In this document: positions 35,991 to 44,460 of the stretch, piece by piece
Position numbering within the stretch: the first letter of the stretch is position 1
How the letters are laid out: each line of letters begins with the position of its first letter
NCBI RefSeq assembly: GCF_024206495.1
Contig: NZ_JAMBPQ010000019.1
Location: 1-64,000, forward strand
DNA: 64,000 bases
Origin: Paraburkholderia sp. CNPSo 3272
GTDB taxonomy: Bacteria; Pseudomonadota; Gammaproteobacteria; Burkholderiales; Burkholderiaceae
Direction: 5' to 3'
Notes under the pieces: generated by a model
Database searches by the model: none
The model's input: the letters and a program-made list of their open reading frames with translations, nothing else
What the model was told of the DNA's origin: nothing
Program-made: the position numbers and the translations under genes

Positions 35991-37557
35991 CCTCGGACGC
36001 ACGTTCCTGCAAAGCGTCGAGCGCAGTCCGAACGCGCTCGCGCTCGTCGATGGTGATGTGCAACTGACGTACGCGCAGTGGCATCGCATGATTCTGAATG
36101 TCGCCGACGGCCTGCGCGAACTCGGCCTGGAACGCGGCGACCGGCTGCTCGTCGTGCTGCAAAACCGCTGGGAAATGGCGACGCTGCATTGGGCCGGACA
36201 GTTCGCGGGCATCGTGATCGTGCCGCTCAACTGGCGTGCGAAGCCGGACGAACTCGACTACTGCGTGACCGACGCGGGGGCGAAGGCGATCGTGTACGAA
36301 CCCGTCAGCGCCGATTCGGTCGCGCAGAGCGCCGCCGCGCAAAAACTGCCGCGCGTCGGACTCGACGATGCGCCCGGCCGCACCACCACCTTCGATGTGC
36401 TCATCGTCGAACCGGCGCGCAGCCGCAATGTGGCCGACACCACACACGCCACCGCCGACGACGTCTCGCTGATCCTTTACACGTCCGGCACGACAGGCAA
36501 AGGCAAGGGCGTGCCGCGCCGGCATCGGCACGAACGCGCGGGTGCGCTTGCGCACGTCGCGCAGAACCTGTACCGGCGCGGCGAACGCACGCTCGGCGTG
36601 ATGCCGCTCTATCACACGATGGGCGTGCGCTCGCTGCTCGCGATGGCGCTCGTCGATGGTCTTTTCGTCTGCGTGCGGCGCTGGAACGCGAAGCTCGCGC
36701 TCGAATGCATCTCGAAGCACGCGCTCACCTGCCTCTATCTCGTGCCGACGCTCTATCACGATCTGCTTGCCGACAGCGCGTTCGCGGACACGGACACGTC
36801 GTCGGTCAAAAAGCTCGGTTTCGCGGGCGCGCCGATGAACGACGGCCTGCTCAAGCGCCTCTCGGCCGCGTTCGAGCCGGAGCTGTTCGTCAATCACTAC
36901 GGCTCGTCAGAGGTCTACACGTTCAGCATCGACCAGGACGCGACGAAGAAACCCGGCAGCGCGGGCCGCGCGGGCATCAATACGCGGCTGCGCGTCGTCA
37001 AGCTCGATGCACTCTCGCCCGATGAGGTCGCCGAAGTGGGCGAAGAAGGGCAGATCATCGTGGACCTGCTCGGCGACGAAGCCTTCGAAGGCTACTGGAA
37101 TCGCCCGGACGCGAACGCGAAGTCGCTGCGCGACGGCTGGTACTTCACCGGCGACACGGGCTACTTCGATGCCGACGGCGATCTCTATGTGAGCGGCCGC
37201 GTCGACGACATGATCATCAGCGGCGGAGAAAACATTTCGCCCGTGGATATCGAATCGGTGCTGTCGCTGCATCCCGCCGTCGACGAAGTCGCCGTCGCGG
37301 GCGTCAAGGACGAGCGCTGGGGCCAGCGCGTGGTCGCGTTCATCAAGCGCCGCGAGTACGTCGATTCCGCTGCGCTCGACGCATGGTGCCGCGAGTCGGA
37401 CCTCGTCAACTTCAAGCGCCCGCGCGACTACGTGTTCGTCGATGACATTCCGAAGTCGCCCGTCGGCAAGATTCTGCGCCGCAAGCTGCAAGCGGGCGAG
37501 TACACGCCCGATTCGAACGCCCAGGCCGCGCAACCTATAGAAACCACCAAGGAGTAA
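35983..37557 (+). CDS. hmfD: Acyl-CoA ligase, probable 2-furoyl-CoA synthetase
   Basis: 524 residues, ATG with GGAGG 6-7 bases upstream. Class I adenylate-forming enzyme: P-loop LILYTSGTTGKGKG (~165), A5 region NHYGSSEVYTF (~305), YFTGDTGYFDADGDLYVSGR (~388), SGGENISP, and the catalytic lysine in PKSPVGKILRRKL (~495). Activates a carboxylic acid as AMP ester, then thioester with CoA. In this cluster the acid should be 2-furoate, producing the substrate for HmfABC. Family resemblance alone would allow other short aryl or alkyl acids. Confidence 0.84.
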   Translation: MLDLGRTFLQSVERSPNALALVDGDVQLTYAQWHRMILNVADGLRELGLERGDRLLVVLQNRWEMATLHWAGQFAGIVIVPLNWRAKPDELDYCVTDAGAKAIVYEPVSADSVAQSAAAQKLPRVGLDDAPGRTTTFDVLIVEPARSRNVADTTHATADDVSLILYTSGTTGKGKGVPRRHRHERAGALAHVAQNLYRRGERTLGVMPLYHTMGVRSLLAMALVDGLFVCVRRWNAKLALECISKHALTCLYLVPTLYHDLLADSAFADTDTSSVKKLGFAGAPMNDGLLKRLSAAFEPELFVNHYGSSEVYTFSIDQDATKKPGSAGRAGINTRLRVVKLDALSPDEVAEVGEEGQIIVDLLGDEAFEGYWNRPDANAKSLRDGWYFTGDTGYFDADGDLYVSGRVDDMIISGGENISPVDIESVLSLHPAVDEVAVAGVKDERWGQRVVAFIKRREYVDSAALDAWCRESDLVNFKRPRDYVFVDDIPKSPVGKILRRKLQAGEYTPDSNAQAAQPIETTKE

Positions 37558-37563
37558 CCCGCA

Positions 37564-38370
37564 ATGAGCGATCTCAATCATCACGGCCAGACACTGCTGC
37601 AAGACCTCGACGGCTTCTCGGTCGAAATCGACGCGCAGCGCGAGCGCGCGGACATCGTCCTCCATCGCCCGCCGTTCAACGTCATTTCGATGCACGCTCG
37701 CGACCAGTTGCGCGCCGTATTCGAAGCACTCGACGAAGACGAACGCGTGCGCGTAATCGTCGTGCGCGCGAAGGGCGAGCACTTTTCGAGCGGCGGCGAC
37801 ATCAAGGGCTTTCTCGAAGCATCGCCGGAACACGTGTCGAAGCTCGCGTGGAATATCGCGGCGCCCGCGCGCTGCTCGAAGCCCGTCATCGCGGCGAATC
37901 GCGGCTTTTGCTTCGGCGTGGGATTCGAGTTGTCGCTGGCGTGCGATTTCCGCATCGTCACCGATACGACCTTCTATGCGCTGCCCGAACAGAAGCTCGG
38001 CCAGATTCCCGGCTCGGGCGGCTCGGCGCGTTTGCAGTCGATGGTCGGCATCGGTCGCACGAAGGACATCGTGATGCGCTCGCGCCGCATTCCGGGCAAG
38101 CAGGCGTACGAGTGGGGCATCGCGGTCGAATGCGTCGCGGACGCGGAACTCGAATCGGCGACGGATGCGCTCGTCGACGAACTGCGCGCGTTTTCCCCGC
38201 TCGCGCAGCGCACCGCGAAGAAGCTCCTGAACGATTCGGAAGACGCGCCGCTGTCGATCGCGATCGAACTTGAAGGGCATTGCTATAGCCGTCTGCGCTC
38301 GTCGGACGATTTCCGCGAAGGCGTCGAAGCGTTTCATGGCAAGCGCAAGCCGTCGTTTCGCGGCAGCTGA
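37564..38370 (+). CDS. hmfE: Enoyl-CoA hydratase/isomerase family protein, probable 2-oxoglutaroyl-CoA hydrolase
   Basis: 268 residues. Crotonase fold: FSSGGDIKGFLEASPEHV (oxyanion-hole loop, ~78), CSKPVIAANRGFCFGVGFELSLACDFRI (~103-130), ALPEQKLGQIPGSGGSARL (~139-158). Where classic hydratases have two catalytic Glu in GxxxGxG(M)EL and PE(V/I)xLGxxPG, here the second motif is PEQKLGQIPGSGG, so one Glu is kept and the other shell is changed, in keeping with a hydrolase or ring-opening role rather than simple hydration. In the hmf pathway this step releases 2-oxoglutarate. Six bases separate it from hmfD. Confidence 0.8.
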   Translation: MSDLNHHGQTLLQDLDGFSVEIDAQRERADIVLHRPPFNVISMHARDQLRAVFEALDEDERVRVIVVRAKGEHFSSGGDIKGFLEASPEHVSKLAWNIAAPARCSKPVIAANRGFCFGVGFELSLACDFRIVTDTTFYALPEQKLGQIPGSGGSARLQSMVGIGRTKDIVMRSRRIPGKQAYEWGIAVECVADAELESATDALVDELRAFSPLAQRTAKKLLNDSEDAPLSIAIELEGHCYSRLRSSDDFREGVEAFHGKRKPSFRGS

Positions 38371-38415
38371 CACCTGACACGCCGCGCGGCGGACGAGACA
38401 AGAGGAGACAACGCG

Positions 38416-40134
38416 ATGGATCGCTTCGACTACGTGATCGTAGGCGGCGGCTCGGCGGGATGCGTGCTTGCGCACCGGCTGTCGGCGGCGCCGTCGGTGC
38501 GCGTCGCGCTGATCGAGGCGGGCGCCGATACGCCGCCGGGCGCGGTGCCTGCGGCGATTCTCGACAGCTATCCGATGCCCGTCTTCTGCGGCGAAGCGTA
38601 CATCTGGCCCGATCTGAAAGCGAAAGCCACGCAGCACGCCGCGCCGCGCATCTACGAGCAGGGCCGCGTGATGGGCGGCGGCTCGAGCATCAACGTGCAG
38701 TCGGCCAATCGCGGCCTGCCGCGCGACTACGACGAATGGGCCGCGAACGGCGCCGAAGGCTGGTCGTGGCGCGACGTGCTGCCGTACTTTCGCAAGCTCG
38801 AACGCGACGTGAACTTTCCCGGCGGCGAATTGCACGGCAGCGGCGGACCCATGCCGATCCGCCGCATCATGCCGAAGGACTGGCCGGCGTTCTGTCATGC
38901 ATTCGCGAAGGGTTTGCGCGCGAACGGTTTCGCCGAACTTCAGGACCAGAACGGCGAATTCGGCGACGGCTTCTTTCCGGGCGCGTTCTCGAACATCGAT
39001 GACAAGCGCGTGTCGACGGCCATCGCCTATCTCGACGAAGCCACGCGCAAGCGCCCCAATCTCAGTGTCTATGCGAATCTGCGAGTCGAACGCATCGTCA
39101 TGGAAGGCGCGAAGGCGCTCGGTGTCGTCGCGATGGCGGCGAACGGCGAGCGCTTGCGTTTCGATGCGGGCGAAGTCGTTCTGAGCGCGGGCGCGCTGCA
39201 GTCGCCCGCGATGCTGATGCGCGCCGGTATCGGCGATGCGAGCCAACTCGTTGGGATGGGTATTCCGTGTGTGGCGGATTTGCCGGGCGTCGGACGCAAT
39301 CTGCAGGATCATCCGTCCCTCACGTTCTGTCATTTTCTCGAACCGCGCTTTCGCATGCCGCTTGCACGCCGCCGCGCGAGCATGATGGCCGCGCGCATGA
39401 GTTCGGGCGTTGCCGGCTGCGACGAGTCGGACCTGTATCTGTCGAGCGCGACGCGCGCCGCGTGGCATGCGCTCGGCAACCGGCTCGGCCTCTTTTTCCT
39501 GTGGTGCAACCGGCCGTATTCGCGTGGCCGGGTGCAGCTGGCATCGCCCGATGCGGCCGTTGCGCCGCGCGTCGATCTGAATCTGCTCGACGACGAACGC
39601 GATCTGCAACGGCTCGCCGCCGGCGTGCGGATGCTGGCGCGCGTCGTCGATGCATCGGGCCTTGGCCGCGACTCACGCGACTTCTTCCCGGCCGCGTTCT
39701 CGCCGCGCGTGAAGGCGTTGAGCCGGGCCGGCGACGGCAACGCGCTCCTGACCTCGATGCTCGGCGTGCTGCTCGATACGCCCGCACCCGTGAGGCGCTT
39801 GCTGATTGAACGCTTCTTCACGCGCGGCCTGAAGATGGCCGCGCTGATCGGCGACGAGCGCGCGCTCGCCGATTTCATCCGCGCGAACGTGTTCGGCGTG
39901 TGGCACGCGAGCGGCACGTGCCGCATGGGCGGCGCGCAGGACCGCTACGCCGTCACCGACACCGAAGGCCGCGTGCGAGGCACGCGAGGGCTGCGTGTCG
40001 TGGATGCATCGCTGATGCCGCGACTGCCATCGGCGAATACGAACATACCGACCATCATGATCGCCGAGAAGATCGCCGATGCGATGGTCGCGCAGCGAGG
40101 GGCAAGAGCGGCATCGCTCGCCGCCGCGCACTGA
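38416..40134 (+). CDS. hmfH: GMC oxidoreductase, probable HMF/furfural oxidoreductase
   Basis: 572 residues; AGGAG upstream of the ATG. FAD-dependent GMC fold: DYVIVGGGSAGCVLAHRLSA (~4-23), EQGRVMGGGSSINVQSANRG (GMC signature 1, ~82), VVLSAGALQSPAMLMRAGIGD (signature 2, ~258), GVGRNLQDHPSLT, and a C-terminal active site NVFGVWHASGTCRMG ... RVVDASLMPRLPSANTNIPTIMIAEKIA with the catalytic His pair region. In Cupriavidus basilensis a 579-residue GMC enzyme in the hmf cluster oxidises hydroxymethylfurfural and furfural to the acids. Lacks a signal peptide, so cytoplasmic. Confidence 0.82.
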   Translation: MDRFDYVIVGGGSAGCVLAHRLSAAPSVRVALIEAGADTPPGAVPAAILDSYPMPVFCGEAYIWPDLKAKATQHAAPRIYEQGRVMGGGSSINVQSANRGLPRDYDEWAANGAEGWSWRDVLPYFRKLERDVNFPGGELHGSGGPMPIRRIMPKDWPAFCHAFAKGLRANGFAELQDQNGEFGDGFFPGAFSNIDDKRVSTAIAYLDEATRKRPNLSVYANLRVERIVMEGAKALGVVAMAANGERLRFDAGEVVLSAGALQSPAMLMRAGIGDASQLVGMGIPCVADLPGVGRNLQDHPSLTFCHFLEPRFRMPLARRRASMMAARMSSGVAGCDESDLYLSSATRAAWHALGNRLGLFFLWCNRPYSRGRVQLASPDAAVAPRVDLNLLDDERDLQRLAAGVRMLARVVDASGLGRDSRDFFPAAFSPRVKALSRAGDGNALLTSMLGVLLDTPAPVRRLLIERFFTRGLKMAALIGDERALADFIRANVFGVWHASGTCRMGGAQDRYAVTDTEGRVRGTRGLRVVDASLMPRLPSANTNIPTIMIAEKIADAMVAQRGARAASLAAAH

Positions 40135-40201
40135 CGATTTTTCAACCCCGGCAAGAGCACGCATCCAACAAAGCGTGCCTGTGACACACAAGGAGATGCA
40201 A

Positions 40202-41578
40202 ATGGCAGTAGCAGCGCAAGACGGGGCCACCGTGCTTCCGGTCAATCAGCGGCAGATCATGGGCGCGGTGATGGCGTCGTGCATGGGCTGGGCGCTCGAT
40301 CTGTTCGACCTGTTCGTGTTGTTGTACGTTGCGCCGATCGTCGGGCGTCTGTTCTTCCCGTCCGAGCACGCGATGCTTTCGCTCGCTGCGGTGTACGCGT
40401 CCTTCGCGGTGACGCTGCTAATGCGCCCCCTCGGCTCCGCGCTGTTCGGCTCTTATGCCGACCGTCATGGCCGCAAGGGTGCAATGATTGTCGCGGTCGT
40501 CGGCGTCGGGATTTCGACGGCGGCCTTCGGCGCGCTGCCGACGGTCGCGCAGGTCGGGCTCCTGGCACCGGTCCTGTTTCTGCTGCTGCGTCTTGTGCAG
40601 GGAGTATTCGTCGGCGGCGTGGTGGCTTCGACGCATACGATCGGCACTGAATCGGTGGCGCCGAAGTATCGCGGCGCGGTGTCCGGTCTGATTGGCGGCG
40701 GCGGGGCCGGGCTCGGTGCGTTGCTCGCATCGCTCACGTATCTGGCGATGTCCGCGCTCTTTCCCGGCGATGCGTTCGACGCCTGGGGCTGGCGTTGCAT
40801 GTTCTTCACAGGCATCCTGAGTTCGGTGCTCGGTCTGTTCGTGTTCAACAGCCTCGAAGAATCGCCGCTCTGGAAGAAGCTCGCCGCGGAAAAAGCTGCA
40901 AAAGCCGCTGCGCAGACGAAGATCGTCAACGCCGAAAAGGTGCGCTCGCCCATCCGCACGCTGTTTTCGCGGGAGTATCGCGGCGTGCTGTTCGTCAATC
41001 TGCTGCTGACTATCGGCGGCGGCAGCGGCTACTACCTCACATCAGGTTATCTGCCGACCTTTCTCAAGATCGTGAGCCATGCACCGAACGGTGCCGCCGC
41101 CGCGATCCTGATGATCTGCAGCGTGGCCGTGGTGCTCGCTTCGGTCGCGGCAGGGCACGTCAGTACGTTCATCGGACGCAAGGGCGCGTTTATCTGGATC
41201 GGCATCATCCGGCTCGTCGCGATGCCCGCGCTGTTCCTGCTGCTGCCGACGGCGCAAAGCATCACGATGATCGGCGTCTATGCGGTGCTGCTTTCCGCGC
41301 TCGGCAGCGCTGGTTATGCGCCCGTGCTGATCTTCCTGAACGAACGCTTTCCGACCGAGATCCGCGCGACCGGCACGGGTCTGTCGTGGAACATCGGCTT
41401 CGCGATCGGCGGAATGATGCCGACGTTCGTCTCGCTCGCCGCAAAGGATGCGGGTCAATTGCCGTCGACGCTCGCGATCTTCGTCGTCGCGATCAGCGTG
41501 ATCTTTCTCGTGGGCGCGTTCGTGGTGCCCGAGACGCTCGGCAAGCTCGAAGGCGGTTCCGCGCGCAGTCCCTCCTGA
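40202..41578 (+). CDS. MFS transporter, aromatic-acid/H+ symporter type
   Basis: 458 residues from the ATG at 40202, which has AAGGAG 6 bases upstream (40196 is an ATG inside that site). Twelve membrane helices expected; MFS loop 2-3 motif GSYADRHGRKGAM (~80) with the D-R-x-G-R-[KR] core, and RLVQGVFVGGVVASTHTIGTESVAPKYRG (~125-155) as in the sialate/4-hydroxybenzoate/shikimate sub-group. It corresponds by position to the furan-acid transporter HmfT1 of hmf clusters. It probably imports 2-furoate or FDCA; direction and substrate are inference. Confidence 0.85.
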   Translation: MAVAAQDGATVLPVNQRQIMGAVMASCMGWALDLFDLFVLLYVAPIVGRLFFPSEHAMLSLAAVYASFAVTLLMRPLGSALFGSYADRHGRKGAMIVAVVGVGISTAAFGALPTVAQVGLLAPVLFLLLRLVQGVFVGGVVASTHTIGTESVAPKYRGAVSGLIGGGGAGLGALLASLTYLAMSALFPGDAFDAWGWRCMFFTGILSSVLGLFVFNSLEESPLWKKLAAEKAAKAAAQTKIVNAEKVRSPIRTLFSREYRGVLFVNLLLTIGGGSGYYLTSGYLPTFLKIVSHAPNGAAAAILMICSVAVVLASVAAGHVSTFIGRKGAFIWIGIIRLVAMPALFLLLPTAQSITMIGVYAVLLSALGSAGYAPVLIFLNERFPTEIRATGTGLSWNIGFAIGGMMPTFVSLAAKDAGQLPSTLAIFVVAISVIFLVGAFVVPETLGKLEGGSARSPS

Positions 41579-41640
41579 GTCATTGCGCACAACGGCGGAC
41601 GCCAACGGGCGCACGCCTTTCACAACGGCCGGAGACATCG

Positions 41641-42342
41641 ATGAAATACGAAGAAGACGTTCGTGCGCGTTCCTACAAGTTCCGTGACGAGTATGTCAAT
41701 GCCACGCCATGGTGGTATCGCGGCGAAATGCACCTCGGCTTCACATTGCTCTTCACCGGCGGCGTGATCGTGTATTGCCTGATGCAGCTTCATGCACCGA
41801 CGCTCGCCGAATGGCTGGCGGTCATTCCGCTCTTTCTGTTCGGCAATTGGGCGGAATGGGCGGCGCACCGCTACGTGCTGCATCGTCCGACGAAGTATTT
41901 CAGCATGATCTACAAGCGCCATTGCGCCGTCCATCACCGGTTCTTCACGCATGTGACGCTTGAATACAAGGGTCACCGTCACTGGCGCGCGCTGCTGTTT
42001 CCGCCTTTTGCGCCGGTTGCGTTCGTGCTGGCGGCCGTGCCGTTCGCGCTCGTGATTGGGTTCGTATTCTCCCGCAACGCAGGCTACATCGCGCTGCTCA
42101 CGATGGCGGCGTACTTTCTAATGTACGAGGGCCTGCATACGCTCTCACACGTCACCGACAGCCCGTTCCTCGACCGCGTTCCGCTCGTCAACACAGTGCG
42201 GCGCCTGCACACCACACACCACGATCCCGAAGTGATGGCGACACAGAACTTCAACCTCACGTTCCCGATCTGCGACACGCTGTTCGGCACGCGCAGCGAC
42301 GTTCCGAGTAGTGCGCGCGAACCGTTGGAACGCGGCCGCTAA
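41641..42342 (+). CDS. Fatty acid hydroxylase/sterol desaturase superfamily membrane protein
   Basis: 233 residues. Four or so membrane helices and the histidine clusters of the diiron hydroxylase superfamily: EWAAHRYVLHRPTKYF (HxxxH, ~79), KRHCAVHHRFFTHVTLEYKGHRHWR (~96-120, several HxxHH-like pairs), LHTLSHVTDSP and RRLHTTHHDPEVMATQNFN (~160-205, HxxHH). The His set looks complete, so an active O2-dependent diiron enzyme is plausible. It has a ribosome-binding site (CCGGAG) and lies 62 bases after the MFS gene, on the same strand. Not a member of the described hmf set. Its stop codon overlaps that of the convergent LysR gene (shared CTAA). Confidence 0.85.
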   Translation: MKYEEDVRARSYKFRDEYVNATPWWYRGEMHLGFTLLFTGGVIVYCLMQLHAPTLAEWLAVIPLFLFGNWAEWAAHRYVLHRPTKYFSMIYKRHCAVHHRFFTHVTLEYKGHRHWRALLFPPFAPVAFVLAAVPFALVIGFVFSRNAGYIALLTMAAYFLMYEGLHTLSHVTDSPFLDRVPLVNTVRRLHTTHHDPEVMATQNFNLTFPICDTLFGTRSDVPSSAREPLERGR

Positions 42343-43259
42343 GGCGCTTGTTTCCCCAAAACACCCGTCGTCACGCGCTTTATCTCATCAGTGATAATCG
42401 TGATGAGCGCCTGGGCGGCCGGCCCGATCGGCCGCTTGGGATGCGTGACCTGAATGATGTGGCGCACGATCGGCGGCGACGCGATCGTGCGTGCGCGCAG
42501 GCGCCCTTCGTCCACTTTCGCCTGCACGACGACGCGCGGAAGAATCGTCGCGACACTGCTCTGCTCAACGAACTGGACGATGGTGCTGAGCAGATCGATT
42601 TCGAACTTCGGCTGAATGACGACGTCGGCCGCCATCAGCGCGGCATCGAGTGCGCCGCGCAGGCCGTTGCGGCGCGTGGGCAACACGAATTCGATGCCCG
42701 ACTGCTGCGTGAGATCGATCTCGTCGGGCAGCTCTGGGCCGTGCATGACGCTCGTGACCAGCACCATTTCCTCGACGAGCAAAGGCTCTACGTGGAGCGT
42801 CAGCCGTCCGCGCGGCTTGTTGATGATGGCGGCATCGAGCCGGCCAGATTCGACAGCGTCGATCAGTTGCGCGCTGAACCCATCGGCGACGGAGACTTCG
42901 ACTTGCGGGAAAAGCGCATCGAAGCGGGCGAGCGATTCTGGCAATACGCTCTGCGCCTCCGACGAAACCATCCCCAGCGACACCCGTCCCGTCACGATGA
43001 CATCGCGACGACTCAGGTGCTCCCGTGCGTGCTCGATGTCGCGCATGATCGGCGTGTAAAGGCGGTACATCAATCGCGCGGCTTCGGTCGGCGCCATGCC
43101 GTGCGGTCCACGCTCGAAGAGCTTCTGCCGAAACTCGGTTTCGAGCTTGGCGATCTGCATGCTGAGCGCCGGTTGCGCGATGTTGAGCCGCCTGGCGGCG
43201 CGCGTGACGGTGCCTTCTTCGAAAAGCGCGATGAAGTACTGGATCTGCTTCAGTTCCAT
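42339..43259 (-). CDS. LysR-family transcriptional regulator (paralogue of 28278-29219)
   Basis: 306 residues from the ATG at 43259; an upstream open frame to 43316 has no site to support it. Helix-turn-helix ~1-60 (MELKQIQYFIALFEEGTVTR, RLNIAQPALSMQIAKLE) and effector domain ~90-300 (GRVSLGMVSSEAQSVLPESL, LDAAIINKPRGRL, FVLPTRRNGLRGAL). Strikingly close to the LysR at the other end of the cluster, including HGMAPTxAxRLMYRL and the DAAIINKP block, so the pair arose by duplication or both belong to the nitrogen-assimilation-control-like subgroup. Convergent with, and overlapping by 4 bases, the hydroxylase-family gene. Confidence 0.9.
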   Translation of the reverse strand: MELKQIQYFIALFEEGTVTRAARRLNIAQPALSMQIAKLETEFRQKLFERGPHGMAPTEAARLMYRLYTPIMRDIEHAREHLSRRDVIVTGRVSLGMVSSEAQSVLPESLARFDALFPQVEVSVADGFSAQLIDAVESGRLDAAIINKPRGRLTLHVEPLLVEEMVLVTSVMHGPELPDEIDLTQQSGIEFVLPTRRNGLRGALDAALMAADVVIQPKFEIDLLSTIVQFVEQSSVATILPRVVVQAKVDEGRLRARTIASPPIVRHIIQVTHPKRPIGPAAQALITIITDEIKRVTTGVLGKQAP

Positions 43260-43350
43260 GGGACAGGGGAGTACCGGACGGGGCCGACGAAGATAGTACC
43301 GCGCGCCGTCTTTCACGAGGTGGGCGTCGTCTCGCTAACCCACGGGTATC

Positions 43351-43371
43351 GACTCGAGTGGGGATCGAGTC
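43351..43371. promoter_or_regulatory. Inverted repeat upstream of the second LysR gene
   Basis: GACTCGA (43351-43357) and TCGAGTC (43365-43371) are perfect 7-base arms around a 7-base spacer, 92 bases upstream of the LysR start and 132 bases before the SH3 gene. A dimeric operator is the simplest reading; no T-run follows, so a terminator is less likely. Confidence 0.35.
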
Positions 43372-43502
43372 CTGACCGAAGGCATTCTGCCCAGTGATCG
43401 AGCAAGCCAATACGTTTCTCCTGTTGCCCCCAGCGTGACGAAGACGGTCGGGCATGGCAATTGCGCAGCGGCAAAACAAACTAGCTGGAACAGGGAGAAA
43501 CG

Positions 43503-44399
43503 ATGTCCAAGCGCTTCAACACGCCTCTGCGTGCGCTCGCACCTGCGCTCGCCAGCGCGTGCCTCGCAAGCGGTCTCGTGCTCGTATCGTCCGACGCCAG
43601 CGCGCAATCCGCGGCCTACACGAGCGAACCCGTGGATCTGTACGCCGGGCCTTCAGGCGATTATCCCGTCGTTGCGGAATTGGGACCCGGCCAGCCCGTC
43701 ACCGTGATGGGCTGCGTGGGCGACTATTCGTGGTGCGACGTCACGGTGCCCGGTCTGCGCGGCTGGGTCTACGGCGGGTATCTCAGTTATCCGTATCAGG
43801 GCAACTACGTGCCGCTCACCGACTATGGCGCGGAGATCGGCCTGCCAATCGTGGCGTTCTCGCTCGGCGCCTACTGGGGCAGTTTCTATCGCGACCGGCC
43901 ATGGTATGGCGAACAGCAGCGCTGGGAGCACGTGCCGCCGCCTGAACGCGGCCGGCCGCCGGCAGCGCCGGCGTGGCATGGTGCGCCGGGCCGTCCACCC
44001 GCCATTCAGTCTGGCGGTGGCGGGCGCCCGCCCGCGCCCAATGAGCCGATGCGCGGCGCACCGCCGCCCGGAGCGCAACGCCCGCCCGGGAACGGAGAGC
44101 AGCCGGGCACCATGCGTCCCCATGAGGCGGGGCATCCGCCCGAGCAGCAGCAGTTCGGCGGCCGCTCGCCGGCCGGCGCGCCCGCGCAGGGCTATGCGCG
44201 TCCGCCGGAGCCTCAGCCCCAGGGCGGCATGCGCGCGCAGGGACCAGCACCTCAACAGCCGCAGGGCGGCATGCGCCCGCCCGCGCCCGCACCTCAACAG
44301 CCGCAGGGGCGGCCGGCCGCGCCGCCTCAGGGTGGTCAGGGCGGCCATGGTCCCAGCCAGGGTGGCGAACGGGGCAACGAGCGGCAAACCGAGCACTAA
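43503..44399 (+). CDS. Exported SH3-domain protein with Pro/Gly/Gln-rich tail
   Basis: 298 residues; AGGGAG upstream of the ATG. Signal peptide ~1-35 (LASACLASGLVLVSSDASAQ). Bacterial SH3 domain ~38-95 (AYTSEPVDLYAGPSGDYPVVAEL, VTVMGCVGDYSWCDVTVPGLRGWVYGGYLSY). A hydrophobic/aromatic stretch (LPIVAFSLGAYWGSFYRDRPWY) leads into a low-complexity tail from ~145 to the end, with repeats such as PQQPQGGMRP and RPPAP. Such proteins act in the periplasm or cell wall; a precise role is unknown. The tail's DNA is repetitive and GC-rich. A strong terminator follows at 44419-44460. Confidence 0.85.
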   Translation: MSKRFNTPLRALAPALASACLASGLVLVSSDASAQSAAYTSEPVDLYAGPSGDYPVVAELGPGQPVTVMGCVGDYSWCDVTVPGLRGWVYGGYLSYPYQGNYVPLTDYGAEIGLPIVAFSLGAYWGSFYRDRPWYGEQQRWEHVPPPERGRPPAAPAWHGAPGRPPAIQSGGGGRPPAPNEPMRGAPPPGAQRPPGNGEQPGTMRPHEAGHPPEQQQFGGRSPAGAPAQGYARPPEPQPQGGMRAQGPAPQQPQGGMRPPAPAPQQPQGRPAAPPQGGQGGHGPSQGGERGNERQTEH

Positions 44400-44418
44400 C
44401 GCATACCGCATCGCTTCG

Positions 44419-44460
44419 CAGCAGCGGGATCCCATGGCGGGAATCCCCCGCTGCTGTTTT
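44419..44460 (+). terminator. Rho-independent terminator after the SH3 gene
   Basis: CAGCAGCGGG (44419-44428) pairs with CCCGCTGCTG (44447-44456); inside, ATCCC pairs with GGGAAT around an ATGGC loop. TTTT (44457-44460) then TCC follow. It lies 20 bases past the stop codon. Confidence 0.88.
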
